Assembly (NCBI GenBank): GCA_947465645.1
Contig: CANIBQ010000005.1
Coordinates: forward strand, 55,680-119,679
From: Acidobacteriota bacterium
GTDB lineage: Bacteria > Acidobacteriota > Vicinamibacteria > Vicinamibacterales > UBA2999
Length of the DNA stretch: 64,000 bases
Reading direction: 5' to 3'
Part shown: piece after piece, positions 17,190 to 25,022 of the stretch
How positions within the stretch are numbered: position 1 is the stretch's first letter
Layout of the letters: each line of letters begins with the position of its first letter
Notes under the pieces: generated by a model
Seen by the model: only the letters and a program-made list of their open reading frames with translations
Database searches by the model: none
What the model was told of the DNA's origin: nothing
Program-made: the position numbers and the translations under genes

Positions 17190-17644
17190 ATAGCGGCGGC
17201 GACCTCGTCGACGTGGCCGTCCACCTTCACCTTGTCCCAGCGCTGGATCACCTTGCCGTCCGGGCCGATCAGGTAGGTGGTGCGGACGATCCCCATGAAC
17301 TTCCTGCCCATGAACGACTTCTGCTGCCACACGCCGTACTTCTCGGCCACGGCATGGTCCGCGTCCGCGAGCAGCGGAAACGTCAACCCGTGCTTGTTGG
17401 CGAACTTGGCCTTGCTCTTCTCGTCGAGGATGCTGATGCCGAGCACCGCCGCCTTGCTCGACTCGAGCGTCGGCAGCCGCTCCTGGAACTCGCACGACTC
17501 CTGCGTGCAGCCCGGCGTGTCGTCCTTCGGATAGAAGTAGAGGATGACCGGCCGTCCCTCGTAGTCCGAGAGGCGGCGGGTGTCGCCGTGTTGATCGTTC
17601 AGCGTGAAGGCCGGCGCTTTCTTTCCCGGATCGATGAGAGCCAT
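17183..17644 (-). CDS. bcp: Thioredoxin-dependent peroxiredoxin (Bcp/PrxQ)
   Basis: A 153-residue peroxiredoxin reducing hydrogen peroxide and organic hydroperoxides with thioredoxin. The peroxidatic Cys46 lies in FYPKDDTPGCTQE and the resolving Cys51 five residues later, the PrxQ/Bcp arrangement. The N-terminal KAPAFTLNDQHG and the RTTYLIGPDGKV segment also match. No signal peptide, so cytoplasmic. The ATG at 17644 is followed upstream by a 48-bp tandem REP duplication that may carry part of its 5' leader. Confidence 0.95.
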   Translation of the reverse strand: MALIDPGKKAPAFTLNDQHGDTRRLSDYEGRPVILYFYPKDDTPGCTQESCEFQERLPTLESSKAAVLGISILDEKSKAKFANKHGLTFPLLADADHAVAEKYGVWQQKSFMGRKFMGIVRTTYLIGPDGKVIQRWDKVKVDGHVDEVAAAIP

Positions 17645-17650
17645 AGGTGT

Positions 17651-17746
17651 GTCCGTAGTGTCCGGTGTATGTGCGTAGTGTCCGGCTTCAGCCGGTATGT
17701 CCGCAGTGTCCGGTGTATGTACGTAGTGTCCGGCTTCAGCCGGACC
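17651..17746. repeat. Tandem 48-bp repeat carrying GTCCGG palindromes
   Basis: Two copies of a 48-bp unit (17651-17698 and 17699-17746) differing at a few positions. Each contains GTAGTGTCCGGCTTCAGCCG, whose core GTCCGGCT-TC-AGCCGGAC forms an 8-bp stem in the second copy. It fills the gap between bcp and the DUF4159 gene and belongs to the same repeat family as 16284-16362. Confidence 0.9.
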
Positions 17747-18592
17747 TCAATGCGTCAATGCGTAAAGGACGACGTTGATGCCGAGTGCGTATCCGTTGGG
17801 CCCGACCGCATAAAAGTAGCGCGGGTCGTCGCCCTCGCGTTCCCATGAATCGCCGACGTCGGTGTTGTGGGTCATCAGTACCATCAGCCGCCCCTTCTTG
17901 TCGACGACGCCGCGGGCATGCGCGGTGGCGCTGTCGGCGCCGCGCTCCGAAGTGCCGCCGCCCGAGCCGATGAAGTAGCCGATGTTCGGGATCTGCGGTA
18001 CCTTGGTCACCTCGAACTGCGTGTGGAAGAGCGGGTGATCCAGCGGCAGATCGACGATCGGGTACTCGGCGGCGGGCAGCACCTTGCGGAACTGGCCGAC
18101 CCAGAACTCCCACGCGTAGCTGCCCCAGAAATCATCCACCCAGAGGAAGCCGCCCTTGAGCAGGTAGTCGCGCAGCCGCGCCGCTTCCTTCTCGTCGAAC
18201 AGCGCCGACCCGACCTCGGTCATCATGATGAACGGGCACCCGAACAACTCGTCGTCGGTGAGCCGCACGATCAGGTGATTGGGGTAGCCCTGCGCGTCGC
18301 GGCTGACTGACGTCTTGGTCAGCTCACCGAGGCGGATGGAGAGATTGACGTCGGCTTTCGGATAGTCCACCGACCAGTTGCCGCCATCGCCGCGGAAGTC
18401 GCTTCTGAAGAATGCGCGGCAGAAATGGAAGGCGCCGTCGAAGTCTTCGGGGGTGGCCGGGCGGACCTGGCGGCCGCCTCGCCTGAACTGCGCTTCCCCC
18501 GCCGCGGCAAGCAGAGATGCGGCGATCACGGCGACGCACATCATTGCGGTACGGCGCGGGCGCGGCAGGGAGACCATGGAAAGTCGCAGCAT
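17747..18592 (-). CDS. Exported DUF4159 protein
   Basis: A 281-residue exported protein of the DUF4159 family. After a signal-like helix, the domain has HFCRAFFRSDF, then SVDYPKADVNLSIRL, LKGGFLWVDDFWGSYAW and VLMTHNTDVGDSWERE. DUF4159 proteins resemble ThuA/glutamine-amidotransferase-like folds, but no enzymatic role is established. It is divergent from a close paralogue (18633), with a 40-nt gap between the starts. Confidence 0.85.
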   Translation of the reverse strand: MLRLSMVSLPRPRRTAMMCVAVIAASLLAAAGEAQFRRGGRQVRPATPEDFDGAFHFCRAFFRSDFRGDGGNWSVDYPKADVNLSIRLGELTKTSVSRDAQGYPNHLIVRLTDDELFGCPFIMMTEVGSALFDEKEAARLRDYLLKGGFLWVDDFWGSYAWEFWVGQFRKVLPAAEYPIVDLPLDHPLFHTQFEVTKVPQIPNIGYFIGSGGGTSERGADSATAHARGVVDKKGRLMVLMTHNTDVGDSWEREGDDPRYFYAVGPNGYALGINVVLYALTH

Positions 18593-18632
18593 AGCATCGC
18601 CGGACCCGCCTCGTTAGGGCTAGACTGCCTTT

Positions 18633-19472
18633 ATGGCGCTCCGACGCCCACGCCTCAGGTTGGTGACAGCCGCGCTGACAGTGCTGGCGCTCGCGGCGGC
18701 TGTGGCGTACGGACAGGGAGTCCGGTTCCGCGAGGGCAGCCTCGCCGCGCGTTACGCGCCCACGCACATGCCCGACGGCGCGTTCGTCGTCTGCCGGCTT
18801 CAATACCGCAGCGTGCGGTTCGAGCCGATGGGCATCGGCTGGATCACCGACTATCCCTACGCCGAGATCAATCTCAGCACGCGCCTCTCCGAGCTCACCA
18901 AGACGCGCATCAGCCACGACGCCGGCGGACACCCGAATTCCTACGTGGTGCGGCTCACCGACGATGCGCTGTTCAACTGCCCGTTTACCGTGGCATCCGA
19001 CGTCGGCACCGTCGGCTTCTCCGCGGAAGAGAGCGCGCGACTGCGTACCTACTTCCTGAAGGGCGGCTTTCTCTGGGTGGACGACTTCTGGGGCACGCAG
19101 GCGTGGCGCCAGTGGTCGACCGAGATCGCGAAGGTGCTGCCGGCCGAGCAGTACCCCATCGTTGACGTGCCGCCCGACGATCCGCTGCTGCGCAGCATGT
19201 TCGAGGTGACGCGCGTGCCGCAGATCACCAACATCCAGTTCTGGCGCGGGGTCGGCGGCCACTCGACGTCGGAGCGCGGCGCCGACAGCACCGACGCGCA
19301 CCTGCGCGCGATTCGCGACAGCCACGGTCGCATCATGGTGCTGATGACGCACAACACGGACGTGGCCGATTCGTGGGAGCGCGAGGGTGAGGATCCTGGC
19401 TTCTTCTACCAGTTCTCTCCGTCCGGCTACGCCCTGGGGATCGACGTGCTGCTGCACGCCATGACGCACTAA
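18633..19472 (+). CDS. Exported DUF4159 protein, paralogue
   Basis: A 279-residue paralogue of the 17747-18592 product, sharing KGGFLWVDDFWG, VLMTHNTDV.DSWEREG and the ending GYALGIDVLLHAMTH. It has a signal peptide (residues 1-27). The divergent arrangement of two paralogues suggests an inverted duplication and shared regulation; the 40-nt gap contains CTAGACTGC, which may serve as a -10 region. Confidence 0.85.
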   Translation: MALRRPRLRLVTAALTVLALAAAVAYGQGVRFREGSLAARYAPTHMPDGAFVVCRLQYRSVRFEPMGIGWITDYPYAEINLSTRLSELTKTRISHDAGGHPNSYVVRLTDDALFNCPFTVASDVGTVGFSAEESARLRTYFLKGGFLWVDDFWGTQAWRQWSTEIAKVLPAEQYPIVDVPPDDPLLRSMFEVTRVPQITNIQFWRGVGGHSTSERGADSTDAHLRAIRDSHGRIMVLMTHNTDVADSWEREGEDPGFFYQFSPSGYALGIDVLLHAMTH

Positions 19473-19490
19473 CGGTGCGATGGTGCGATG

Positions 19491-19512
19491 GTTGCTCGCG
19501 TTCTCGAGCAAC
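19491..19512. terminator. Hairpin after the DUF4159 gene
   Basis: An 8-bp perfect stem, GTTGCTCG with CGAGCAAC, around a 6-nt loop, starting 18 nt after the DUF4159 stop and lying between convergent genes. No T-run follows, so it is only a candidate terminator. It is preceded by a short direct repeat GGTGCGAT. Confidence 0.4.
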
Positions 19513-19644
19513 GGCCGCACCGTCACGCTGTATCGCGGCAGCGGCGGCTCGTTTCAGGGACTCTTTCTCGGGAGTCGGCCCAATGTGTGTGTCCTCGGTG
19601 CCTTGGAGCCTCAGTGTGTCGTGTCGATCGGAAGGCGTGGCGCG

Positions 19645-21138
19645 CTACTCGGTCGCGTCAGCGGTTCGACGAAGCCACAGGAACACGGGGATGCCCAGCA
19701 GGACGATGACGAAGCCGGGCCACGTGGTCGACGGGCGATACACCAGGAGCACCAGGAGGATCGTGGCAGCCGCCGCGATGTAGAGCGCTGGAACGATCGG
19801 GTACCCGACGGTGCGATAGGGACGTGGCGTATCGCGCATGGTGACGCGAAGACGAAACACGCCCGCGATGGTCAGAATGTAGAACAGCAGCGCGGCGGAC
19901 ACGACGTAGTCGAGCAGGTTGCCGTACAGATTTCCGTACTGCGATGTCGCTGAATCGTAGGTGCGCGGAATCACCAGCAGTGCCGCCCAGATGCCCTGCA
20001 GCAACAATCCCCACGCCGGAACCTTCGCGTCGTTGAGGGTGGCCGCCTTCGCAAAAAACAGCTTGTCGCGAGCCATGGCGTAGTAGGCGCGCGCGCCCGA
20101 CAGGATCAGGCCGTTGTTGCAGCCAAAGGTCGAGACCATGATCGCCACCGCCATGATCGCCGCGCCCAATCCGGGCAGCGCCGCTTCGAGCGTCGCCGTG
20201 GCGACCCGGTCGGATGGCGCGTGCTGGATCGCGTCGAGCGGCAATGTCACCAGATAGGCCACATTCGCCAGCAGGTAGAGACCGATGACGATCGCCGTGC
20301 CGTAGGCGAGCGACAGCGGAATGTTTCGTCGCGGGTCTTTCACCTCTCCGGCCGTGAAGGTGATGTTGTTCCAGGCATCCGCGGAAAACAGCGATCCCGT
20401 CTGTGCCACGCAGAGGGCGACGAGTAATCCGTACGCCGTGACGGCAGATACGCCATCGGTGATGGGGGTGACGCCGCGAGGCGTCCACAAGTCGCCGAAA
20501 TTCATCTGCACGGCGTCAGTGCTCCAGCCAATCACGACCCCGATCACGACGAGCGCGACCAGTGAGCCGACCTTCGCCACGGTGAACACGTTCTGGATCG
20601 ATTTTCCGTATTTGATGCCCCTGGTATTGGTCCACGTCAACGCTGCGATCAACACGATCGCCACCAGTTGCGCCGTGGACAGCGAGACGGCGTAGCCGGC
20701 GGTCAGGTGCACCGGGGCCACGAGATATCGACTTTCTGAAATCCACGGAAAGAGCACGCCGGCGAAGCGGCCAAACGCCACGGCCACGGCGGCAATGGTT
20801 CCCGTCTGGATGACGGTGAAGAGCGTCCAGCCGTAGAGGAAGCCGCACATCGGTGAATAGGCGGTTCGCAGATACACGTACTGGCCGCCGGCGTGGGGCA
20901 TCATCGCGGCCAGCTCGCCGTACGACAGCGCGGCGGTGATCGTCAGGACCCCGGTGATCGCCCAGGCCACCAGCAGCCAGCCCGGACTGCCAAGGTCGCG
21001 CGCCATGCCCGCCGAGACGATGAAGATTCCGGAGCCGATCATCGACCCGGCGACAACCATGGTCGAGTCGAACAGGCCCAGCTCGCGTTTGAAGTCGGTT
21101 TCGAGCGCAACAGGCCTTGCCGTAGTCACATCGGCCAT
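19645..21138 (-). CDS. APC-superfamily amino acid permease
   Basis: A 497-residue permease with twelve or more membrane helices. The first helix carries the APC signature GSMIGSGIFIVSAGMA, followed by SYGELAAMMPHAGGQYVYLR. Most likely it moves amino acids or amines with protons or by exchange; LAT-like exchangers are the closest shape. The ATG at 21138 is chosen because upstream in-frame sequence is not protein-like. Two small hairpins precede the start. Confidence 0.9.
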   Translation of the reverse strand: MADVTTARPVALETDFKRELGLFDSTMVVAGSMIGSGIFIVSAGMARDLGSPGWLLVAWAITGVLTITAALSYGELAAMMPHAGGQYVYLRTAYSPMCGFLYGWTLFTVIQTGTIAAVAVAFGRFAGVLFPWISESRYLVAPVHLTAGYAVSLSTAQLVAIVLIAALTWTNTRGIKYGKSIQNVFTVAKVGSLVALVVIGVVIGWSTDAVQMNFGDLWTPRGVTPITDGVSAVTAYGLLVALCVAQTGSLFSADAWNNITFTAGEVKDPRRNIPLSLAYGTAIVIGLYLLANVAYLVTLPLDAIQHAPSDRVATATLEAALPGLGAAIMAVAIMVSTFGCNNGLILSGARAYYAMARDKLFFAKAATLNDAKVPAWGLLLQGIWAALLVIPRTYDSATSQYGNLYGNLLDYVVSAALLFYILTIAGVFRLRVTMRDTPRPYRTVGYPIVPALYIAAAATILLVLLVYRPSTTWPGFVIVLLGIPVFLWLRRTADATE

Positions 21139-21155
21139 CTGAAAACCTCGCGAAT

Positions 21156-21198
21156 GCTTGGTGAGATTGCCAAGCCTCGGTAAGGAGCCTAACCGAGG
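21156..21198 (-). promoter_or_regulatory. Two adjacent hairpins in the permease 5' leader
   Basis: GCTTGG with CCAAGC (21156-21175) and CCTCGGT with ACCGAGG (21175-21198) sit back to back just upstream of the permease start on the minus strand. They may act in the mRNA leader. No known riboswitch class is recognised. Confidence 0.35.
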
Positions 21199-21403
21199 CA
21201 CGCTGTGCGACGCTCGCGGAAACGACACGATGCGGAGTGCTCCAGGACGTTGGAGCGGTGACGACGACCAAAGTGCCGAAGGAGAATGCCGGGGGAGTTG
21301 TGCGATTTCCAGCGCACGAACCGCATACGTTAACTCCAATCCTGACAAGGCGATATGTAGTATAAGGTGGCACCAGACAGGCAAAAATCACACGGAGATA
21401 GAA

Positions 21404-22378
21404 GTGAAGGTTGATGGAAAGGCCGTCACGCTCGCGCTGGCGCTTCTGGTGATCAGCATTCCTGCGTTCGCCCAGATCGATCTGACCGGCTCCTGGAATC
21501 CCCGGCTGCACGAAGATTGGATGGAACGGTGCTGTGGCCGCGACCTCGGCGACTACACCGGCCTGCCGATCAACGACGAGGCGCGCGCGAAGGCGCTGTC
21601 GTGGGACGCGTCGCTCAACTCGCTGCGCGAGCGGCAGTGCCTGTTCTTTTCGCCCTGGGCCGGGCAGTTTCAACCGCAGGGGGTCCGCATCTGGAACGAG
21701 TTCGATTCGGGCGGTCGGATCGTCGCGTGGAAGCTGAGCGGCAACGTCCAGAAAGACGTCGTGACCATCTGGATGGACGGCCGTGCGCATCCATCCCCCA
21801 ACGCGTTCCATCCGTTCTCCGGCTTCACGACGGGCCAGTGGGAAGGGGACACGCTGACCGCGTACACCACCCACATGAAGACCGCGGTGCTGCGGCGAGC
21901 CAACGGCGTTCCGAAGAGCGATCGGGCCACCGCCACCATCCACATCACGCGGCACGAGGACCTGCTCACCGTCGTGACCATCGAAGAAGACCCCATCTAT
22001 CTCACCGAGCCGCTGGTGATCAGCCGCACGTTCCAGCTCGACCCGCGCGGCGACATACCGAAGTGGACGTCGTGCGACGCCGTCACCGAGATCGAGCGGC
22101 TGGAAGGCACCGGCATCGTGCCGCACTACCTGCCTGGCGGGAACCCGGGCGTGGACTACATGTCGAAGACCTACAACCTGCCGCACGAAGCGGCGATGGG
22201 GTACGGCGAGACGCTGTATCCCGAGTATCGCAAGAAGATCAGGAACGGCTACAGGCCGCCGCACGAGTGCGGCCGGTACTGTTGCGGCTGGCTGTCGGTG
22301 GCGTCGGGCTCGGCCAACCCGGCTCCTAACATCAAGTGCACCATCGAAGCCACCAGCGTGATCGGCGTCGAACGGTAA
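21404..22378 (+). CDS. Secreted WEGDT-family protein, divergent member
   Basis: A 324-residue exported protein, start GTG at 21404 with GGAGA upstream and a signal ending PAFAQ. It contains DLTGSWNP, MDGRAHPSPNAFHPFSGF and GQWEGDTLTAYTTH, which tie it to the four other paralogues in this locus (22872, 23743, 36344, 43447). It has extra paired cysteines (ERCCGRD, GRYCCGWLS) that the others lack. No characterised homologue is known to me; secreted and probably beta-rich. About 265 bp upstream, apart from the permease leader hairpins, show no gene. Confidence 0.72.
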   Translation: MKVDGKAVTLALALLVISIPAFAQIDLTGSWNPRLHEDWMERCCGRDLGDYTGLPINDEARAKALSWDASLNSLRERQCLFFSPWAGQFQPQGVRIWNEFDSGGRIVAWKLSGNVQKDVVTIWMDGRAHPSPNAFHPFSGFTTGQWEGDTLTAYTTHMKTAVLRRANGVPKSDRATATIHITRHEDLLTVVTIEEDPIYLTEPLVISRTFQLDPRGDIPKWTSCDAVTEIERLEGTGIVPHYLPGGNPGVDYMSKTYNLPHEAAMGYGETLYPEYRKKIRNGYRPPHECGRYCCGWLSVASGSANPAPNIKCTIEATSVIGVER

Positions 22379-22404
22379 CCTCTCGTGGTTTAGGATCGTG
22401 ACGC

Positions 22405-22424
22405 CTGGCGTAGAGTATGGCTGC
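22405..22424 (+). promoter_or_regulatory. Conserved 20-mer upstream of a DUF6152 gene
   Basis: CTGGCGTAGAGTATGGCTGC occurs here and, with one change, at 38485-38504, each time upstream of an exported-protein gene of this locus. TAGAGT/TAAAGT could be the -10 element of a promoter; no clear -35 is visible. Confidence 0.45.
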
Positions 22425-22452
22425 TAGACATACCGTGTTTGAGGAGGTCTCG

Positions 22453-22845
22453 ATGAGAGCGAAGCTCGCAGTCGTCGCGGTTGGCGCTGGCCTGTTGTGC
22501 CTGGCGGCGCCGCTGATCGCCCACCATTCGTTCTCCGTCGAGTACGACGTGAAGAAGCCGGTCAAGGTGACCGGCACCGTGGTGCGGCTCGAGTGGACCA
22601 ATCCGCACGCCCACCTCTACGTCGAGACCGTCGAGAACGGTACGAAGATGACGTGGAACTTCGAGATGGCCAGCCCGAACATTCTCGAGCGGAACGGCTG
22701 GACGCGGAAGGCCGTCAAGGCGAACGACACGGTGGTGGTCGAAGGCTACATGGGCCGCGCGGACGCGAGTCGCGGGATCGCGAACTCGATCAAGTTCGCG
22801 GACGGCAAGGCGCTGTTCGCGGGCGCGCCAGACCAGCAGCCATAA
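22453..22845 (+). CDS. Exported DUF6152 protein
   Basis: A 130-residue exported protein with strong GAGGAGGT ribosome-binding site before the ATG at 22453. After the signal, the mature protein opens AHHSFSVEYD and carries KVTGTVVRLEWTNPHAHLYV, NFEMASPNILERNGW and KANDTVVVEGY, the DUF6152 pattern: a small beta barrel, perhaps OB-like. The conserved His-His at the mature N-terminus is a potential metal site. It is 27 nt upstream of a WEGDT-family gene and is the first of four copies in the locus. Confidence 0.85.
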   Translation: MRAKLAVVAVGAGLLCLAAPLIAHHSFSVEYDVKKPVKVTGTVVRLEWTNPHAHLYVETVENGTKMTWNFEMASPNILERNGWTRKAVKANDTVVVEGYMGRADASRGIANSIKFADGKALFAGAPDQQP

Positions 22846-22871
22846 CGAAGCGGACCCGGCAGGAGTACACG

Positions 22872-23672
22872 GTGAAGAAACTACTTGTCGTCCTCGGCAT
22901 CGCGCTGGCGTTGCCGATCTTTGCGCAAACGCAGAATCCGCCGGCTGAAGTCCCGTTCCGCGCCGGCGGGACGACGCCGCTGGCCACCAACGCGGCCGCC
23001 CCGGCGCCGCGCATGCCCGATGGCTCGATCGATCTCTGGGGCACGTGGGTCGGCGGCGGGCCGATCAACGACATCGCCAAGGACGGCGGGCTGCCGGAGG
23101 GCGAGATCGAGAAGATCCTGCAGCCGTGGGCGCTCAAGCTGCGCGACTCGCGGAAGGATCCGGAGGATCCGCACAACTTCTGCCTGCCGATGGGCGTGCC
23201 GCGCCAGGCGGGCGCGTTCCCGTGGCGCTTCGTGCAGTACCCCACCCACAAGAAGGCCACTCACATGTTCATCCTGTGGGAGGGCTTCCGCAATTACCGG
23301 CAGATCTTCATGGACGGCCGGAAGCACACCGAGGACCCGACGCCGACCTGGTTCGGCGAGTCCATTGGCTGGTGGGAAGGCGACACGCTGGTCATCGACT
23401 CGATCGGCTTCAACGACAAATGGTGGTGGGACCGCCGCGGGACGCCGCATACCGAGCAGCTCCACATCATCGAGCGCTGGACGCGCGTGAGTTACGGCAC
23501 CCTTCGAAACGAAGTCACCATCGACGATCCGGGCGCGTTCACCAAGCCGTTCACGCTGCGCTTCACGGCCAGGCACAGCGCGCCGGGCGACGAGCTGAAG
23601 GAGTATATCTGCGAGGAGAACAACCAGTTCGGCCTTGCCGGCGGCCACGCGAATCCCTACGCGGGCAAGTAA
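22872..23672 (+). CDS. Secreted WEGDT-family protein
   Basis: A 266-residue exported protein, GTG start at 22872, signal ending PIFAQ. Core features: MPDGSIDLWGTWVGGG, FCLPMGVPRQ, IFMDGRKHTEDPTPTWFGES, IGWWEGDTLVIDSIGFND, GTPHTEQLHIIERW, TIDDPGAFTKPF and ICEENNQFG. The same order occurs in the products at 23743, 36344 and 43447. The family is uncharacterised; the conserved His, Glu and Asp residues could form an active or metal site, but that is speculation. It pairs with the DUF6152 gene just upstream. Confidence 0.75.
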   Translation: MKKLLVVLGIALALPIFAQTQNPPAEVPFRAGGTTPLATNAAAPAPRMPDGSIDLWGTWVGGGPINDIAKDGGLPEGEIEKILQPWALKLRDSRKDPEDPHNFCLPMGVPRQAGAFPWRFVQYPTHKKATHMFILWEGFRNYRQIFMDGRKHTEDPTPTWFGESIGWWEGDTLVIDSIGFNDKWWWDRRGTPHTEQLHIIERWTRVSYGTLRNEVTIDDPGAFTKPFTLRFTARHSAPGDELKEYICEENNQFGLAGGHANPYAGK

Positions 23673-23742
23673 TGAGGAGAACTCGGGCGCGCCGGATGGT
23701 CCCGCTCGATAGAGACAGGTCGGACGCTTCAAGGAGACGAAC

Positions 23743-24585
23743 GTGAGAAAACTACTGGTGGTGTCGATCGCCCTTGCGGTCACGGTTCTGCTCGTGCAGC
23801 TGCAGACGCAGGCGCAGGGACAGACCGACAGCGGCGTGCGCTACATCAATCCCGGCAGCCCGACCGTGCCCGACGACATGGTGACCAGCCAGCCGGTTCC
23901 GCGCCTGCCCGATGGCAAGGTGGATCTGACAGGGCCCTGGGTGGGCGGCGGATCCAACGGCGACATCGAGCGGGACGGCGGACTCAAGCCGGGCGAGCTG
24001 CCGCTGCTGCCGTGGGCCAAGGCGCTCCGGGACAAGCGGCTCTCCAAAGACGAGCCGTACACCGCGTGCCTGCCGATGAGCGTGCCGCGTGTGAACCCGT
24101 ATCCCTGGAAGTTCGCCATGTCGTACACGTCAAAAGGCCTGTCGCACATTTACGTGCTGCATGAGACCGGTGACGCCGGGGCGCACCGCGTGGTCTACAT
24201 GGACGGCCGCAAGCACCCGGACGACCTGATCCCGAGCTGGTGGGGACACTCGATCGGCCGCTGGGAGGGCGACTCGCTGGTGATCGACACCGTCGGCTAC
24301 AACGACAAGTTCTGGTTCGACAGCCGCGGCACACCCCACACCGAACAGCTCCACACCGTCGAAAAATGGACGCGCCTGAACTACGGACGGATTCAGAATG
24401 ACTTCACGCTGGACGATCCCGGCGCGTTCTCGAAGCCGGTGCAGTTGAAGTTCACCGGCCGGCTCCTGCGCCCGGATCTCAAGACCGGCGGCGGCGACCT
24501 GATGGAGTTCATCTGCCTCGAGGACAATGAATATGGTGCGGCGGCCGGGCTCCAAGGCATCGGCTCCGGCACCGGCAACAAGTAA
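23743..24585 (+). CDS. Secreted WEGDT-family protein
   Basis: A 280-residue exported paralogue, GTG start at 23743 with AAGGAG seven bases upstream. It shares VDLTGPWVGGGSNGD, CLPMSVPRVNPYPW, YMDGRKHPDDLIPSWWGHS, GRWEGDSLVIDTVGYND, GTPHTEQLHTVEKW and LDDPGAFSKPV. It lies directly between the WEGDT gene at 22872 and a second DUF6152 gene, giving the order DUF6152, WEGDT, WEGDT, DUF6152, cytochrome. Confidence 0.75.
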   Translation: MRKLLVVSIALAVTVLLVQLQTQAQGQTDSGVRYINPGSPTVPDDMVTSQPVPRLPDGKVDLTGPWVGGGSNGDIERDGGLKPGELPLLPWAKALRDKRLSKDEPYTACLPMSVPRVNPYPWKFAMSYTSKGLSHIYVLHETGDAGAHRVVYMDGRKHPDDLIPSWWGHSIGRWEGDSLVIDTVGYNDKFWFDSRGTPHTEQLHTVEKWTRLNYGRIQNDFTLDDPGAFSKPVQLKFTGRLLRPDLKTGGGDLMEFICLEDNEYGAAAGLQGIGSGTGNK

Positions 24586-24623
24586 TCACCCGTTTCTATC
24601 CGGACACTTGTGGGAGGTATGCA

Positions 24624-25022
24624 ATGAGAACGACGTTCGGAATCCTGGTGGCCGCGCTTGGCCTGTTCACTCTGACCGCGCCGGCGTCGGCGCATCACGG
24701 ATTCGACACCGAGTACGACGCAGCGAAAAAGGTCAAGCTCACCGGCACCGTCACGCAGGTCGCCTGGACCAATCCACACATGCGCGTCTACGTCGATGTC
24801 ATCGGCGCCGACGGCAAGGTGACCAACTGGAACCTCGAGCTGACCAGTCCTAACTCCATCCGGCGCGCGGGCTGGGGCCCCAACGACCTCAAGCCCGGCG
24901 ACAAGGTGGTGTTCGAGGGCTTCGGCGGCAAGGTGGTCGAGAGCCGTGGATCGCTGCAGTCGATCACGAAGGTGGGCGACAGCAAGCCGCTGTTCGTCGG
25001 CGGCGGACCCGGTGCCCAATAG
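24624..25022 (+). CDS. Exported DUF6152 protein
   Basis: A 132-residue exported protein with the same plan as 22453: mature start AHHGFDTEYD, KLTGTVTQVAWTNPHMRVYV, ELTSPNSIRRAGW, KPGDKVVFEGFGGK. Start ATG at 24624 with GGGAGG upstream. Its stop overlaps the probable GTG start of the downstream cytochrome, so the two are translationally coupled. Confidence 0.85.
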   Translation: MRTTFGILVAALGLFTLTAPASAHHGFDTEYDAAKKVKLTGTVTQVAWTNPHMRVYVDVIGADGKVTNWNLELTSPNSIRRAGWGPNDLKPGDKVVFEGFGGKVVESRGSLQSITKVGDSKPLFVGGGPGAQ

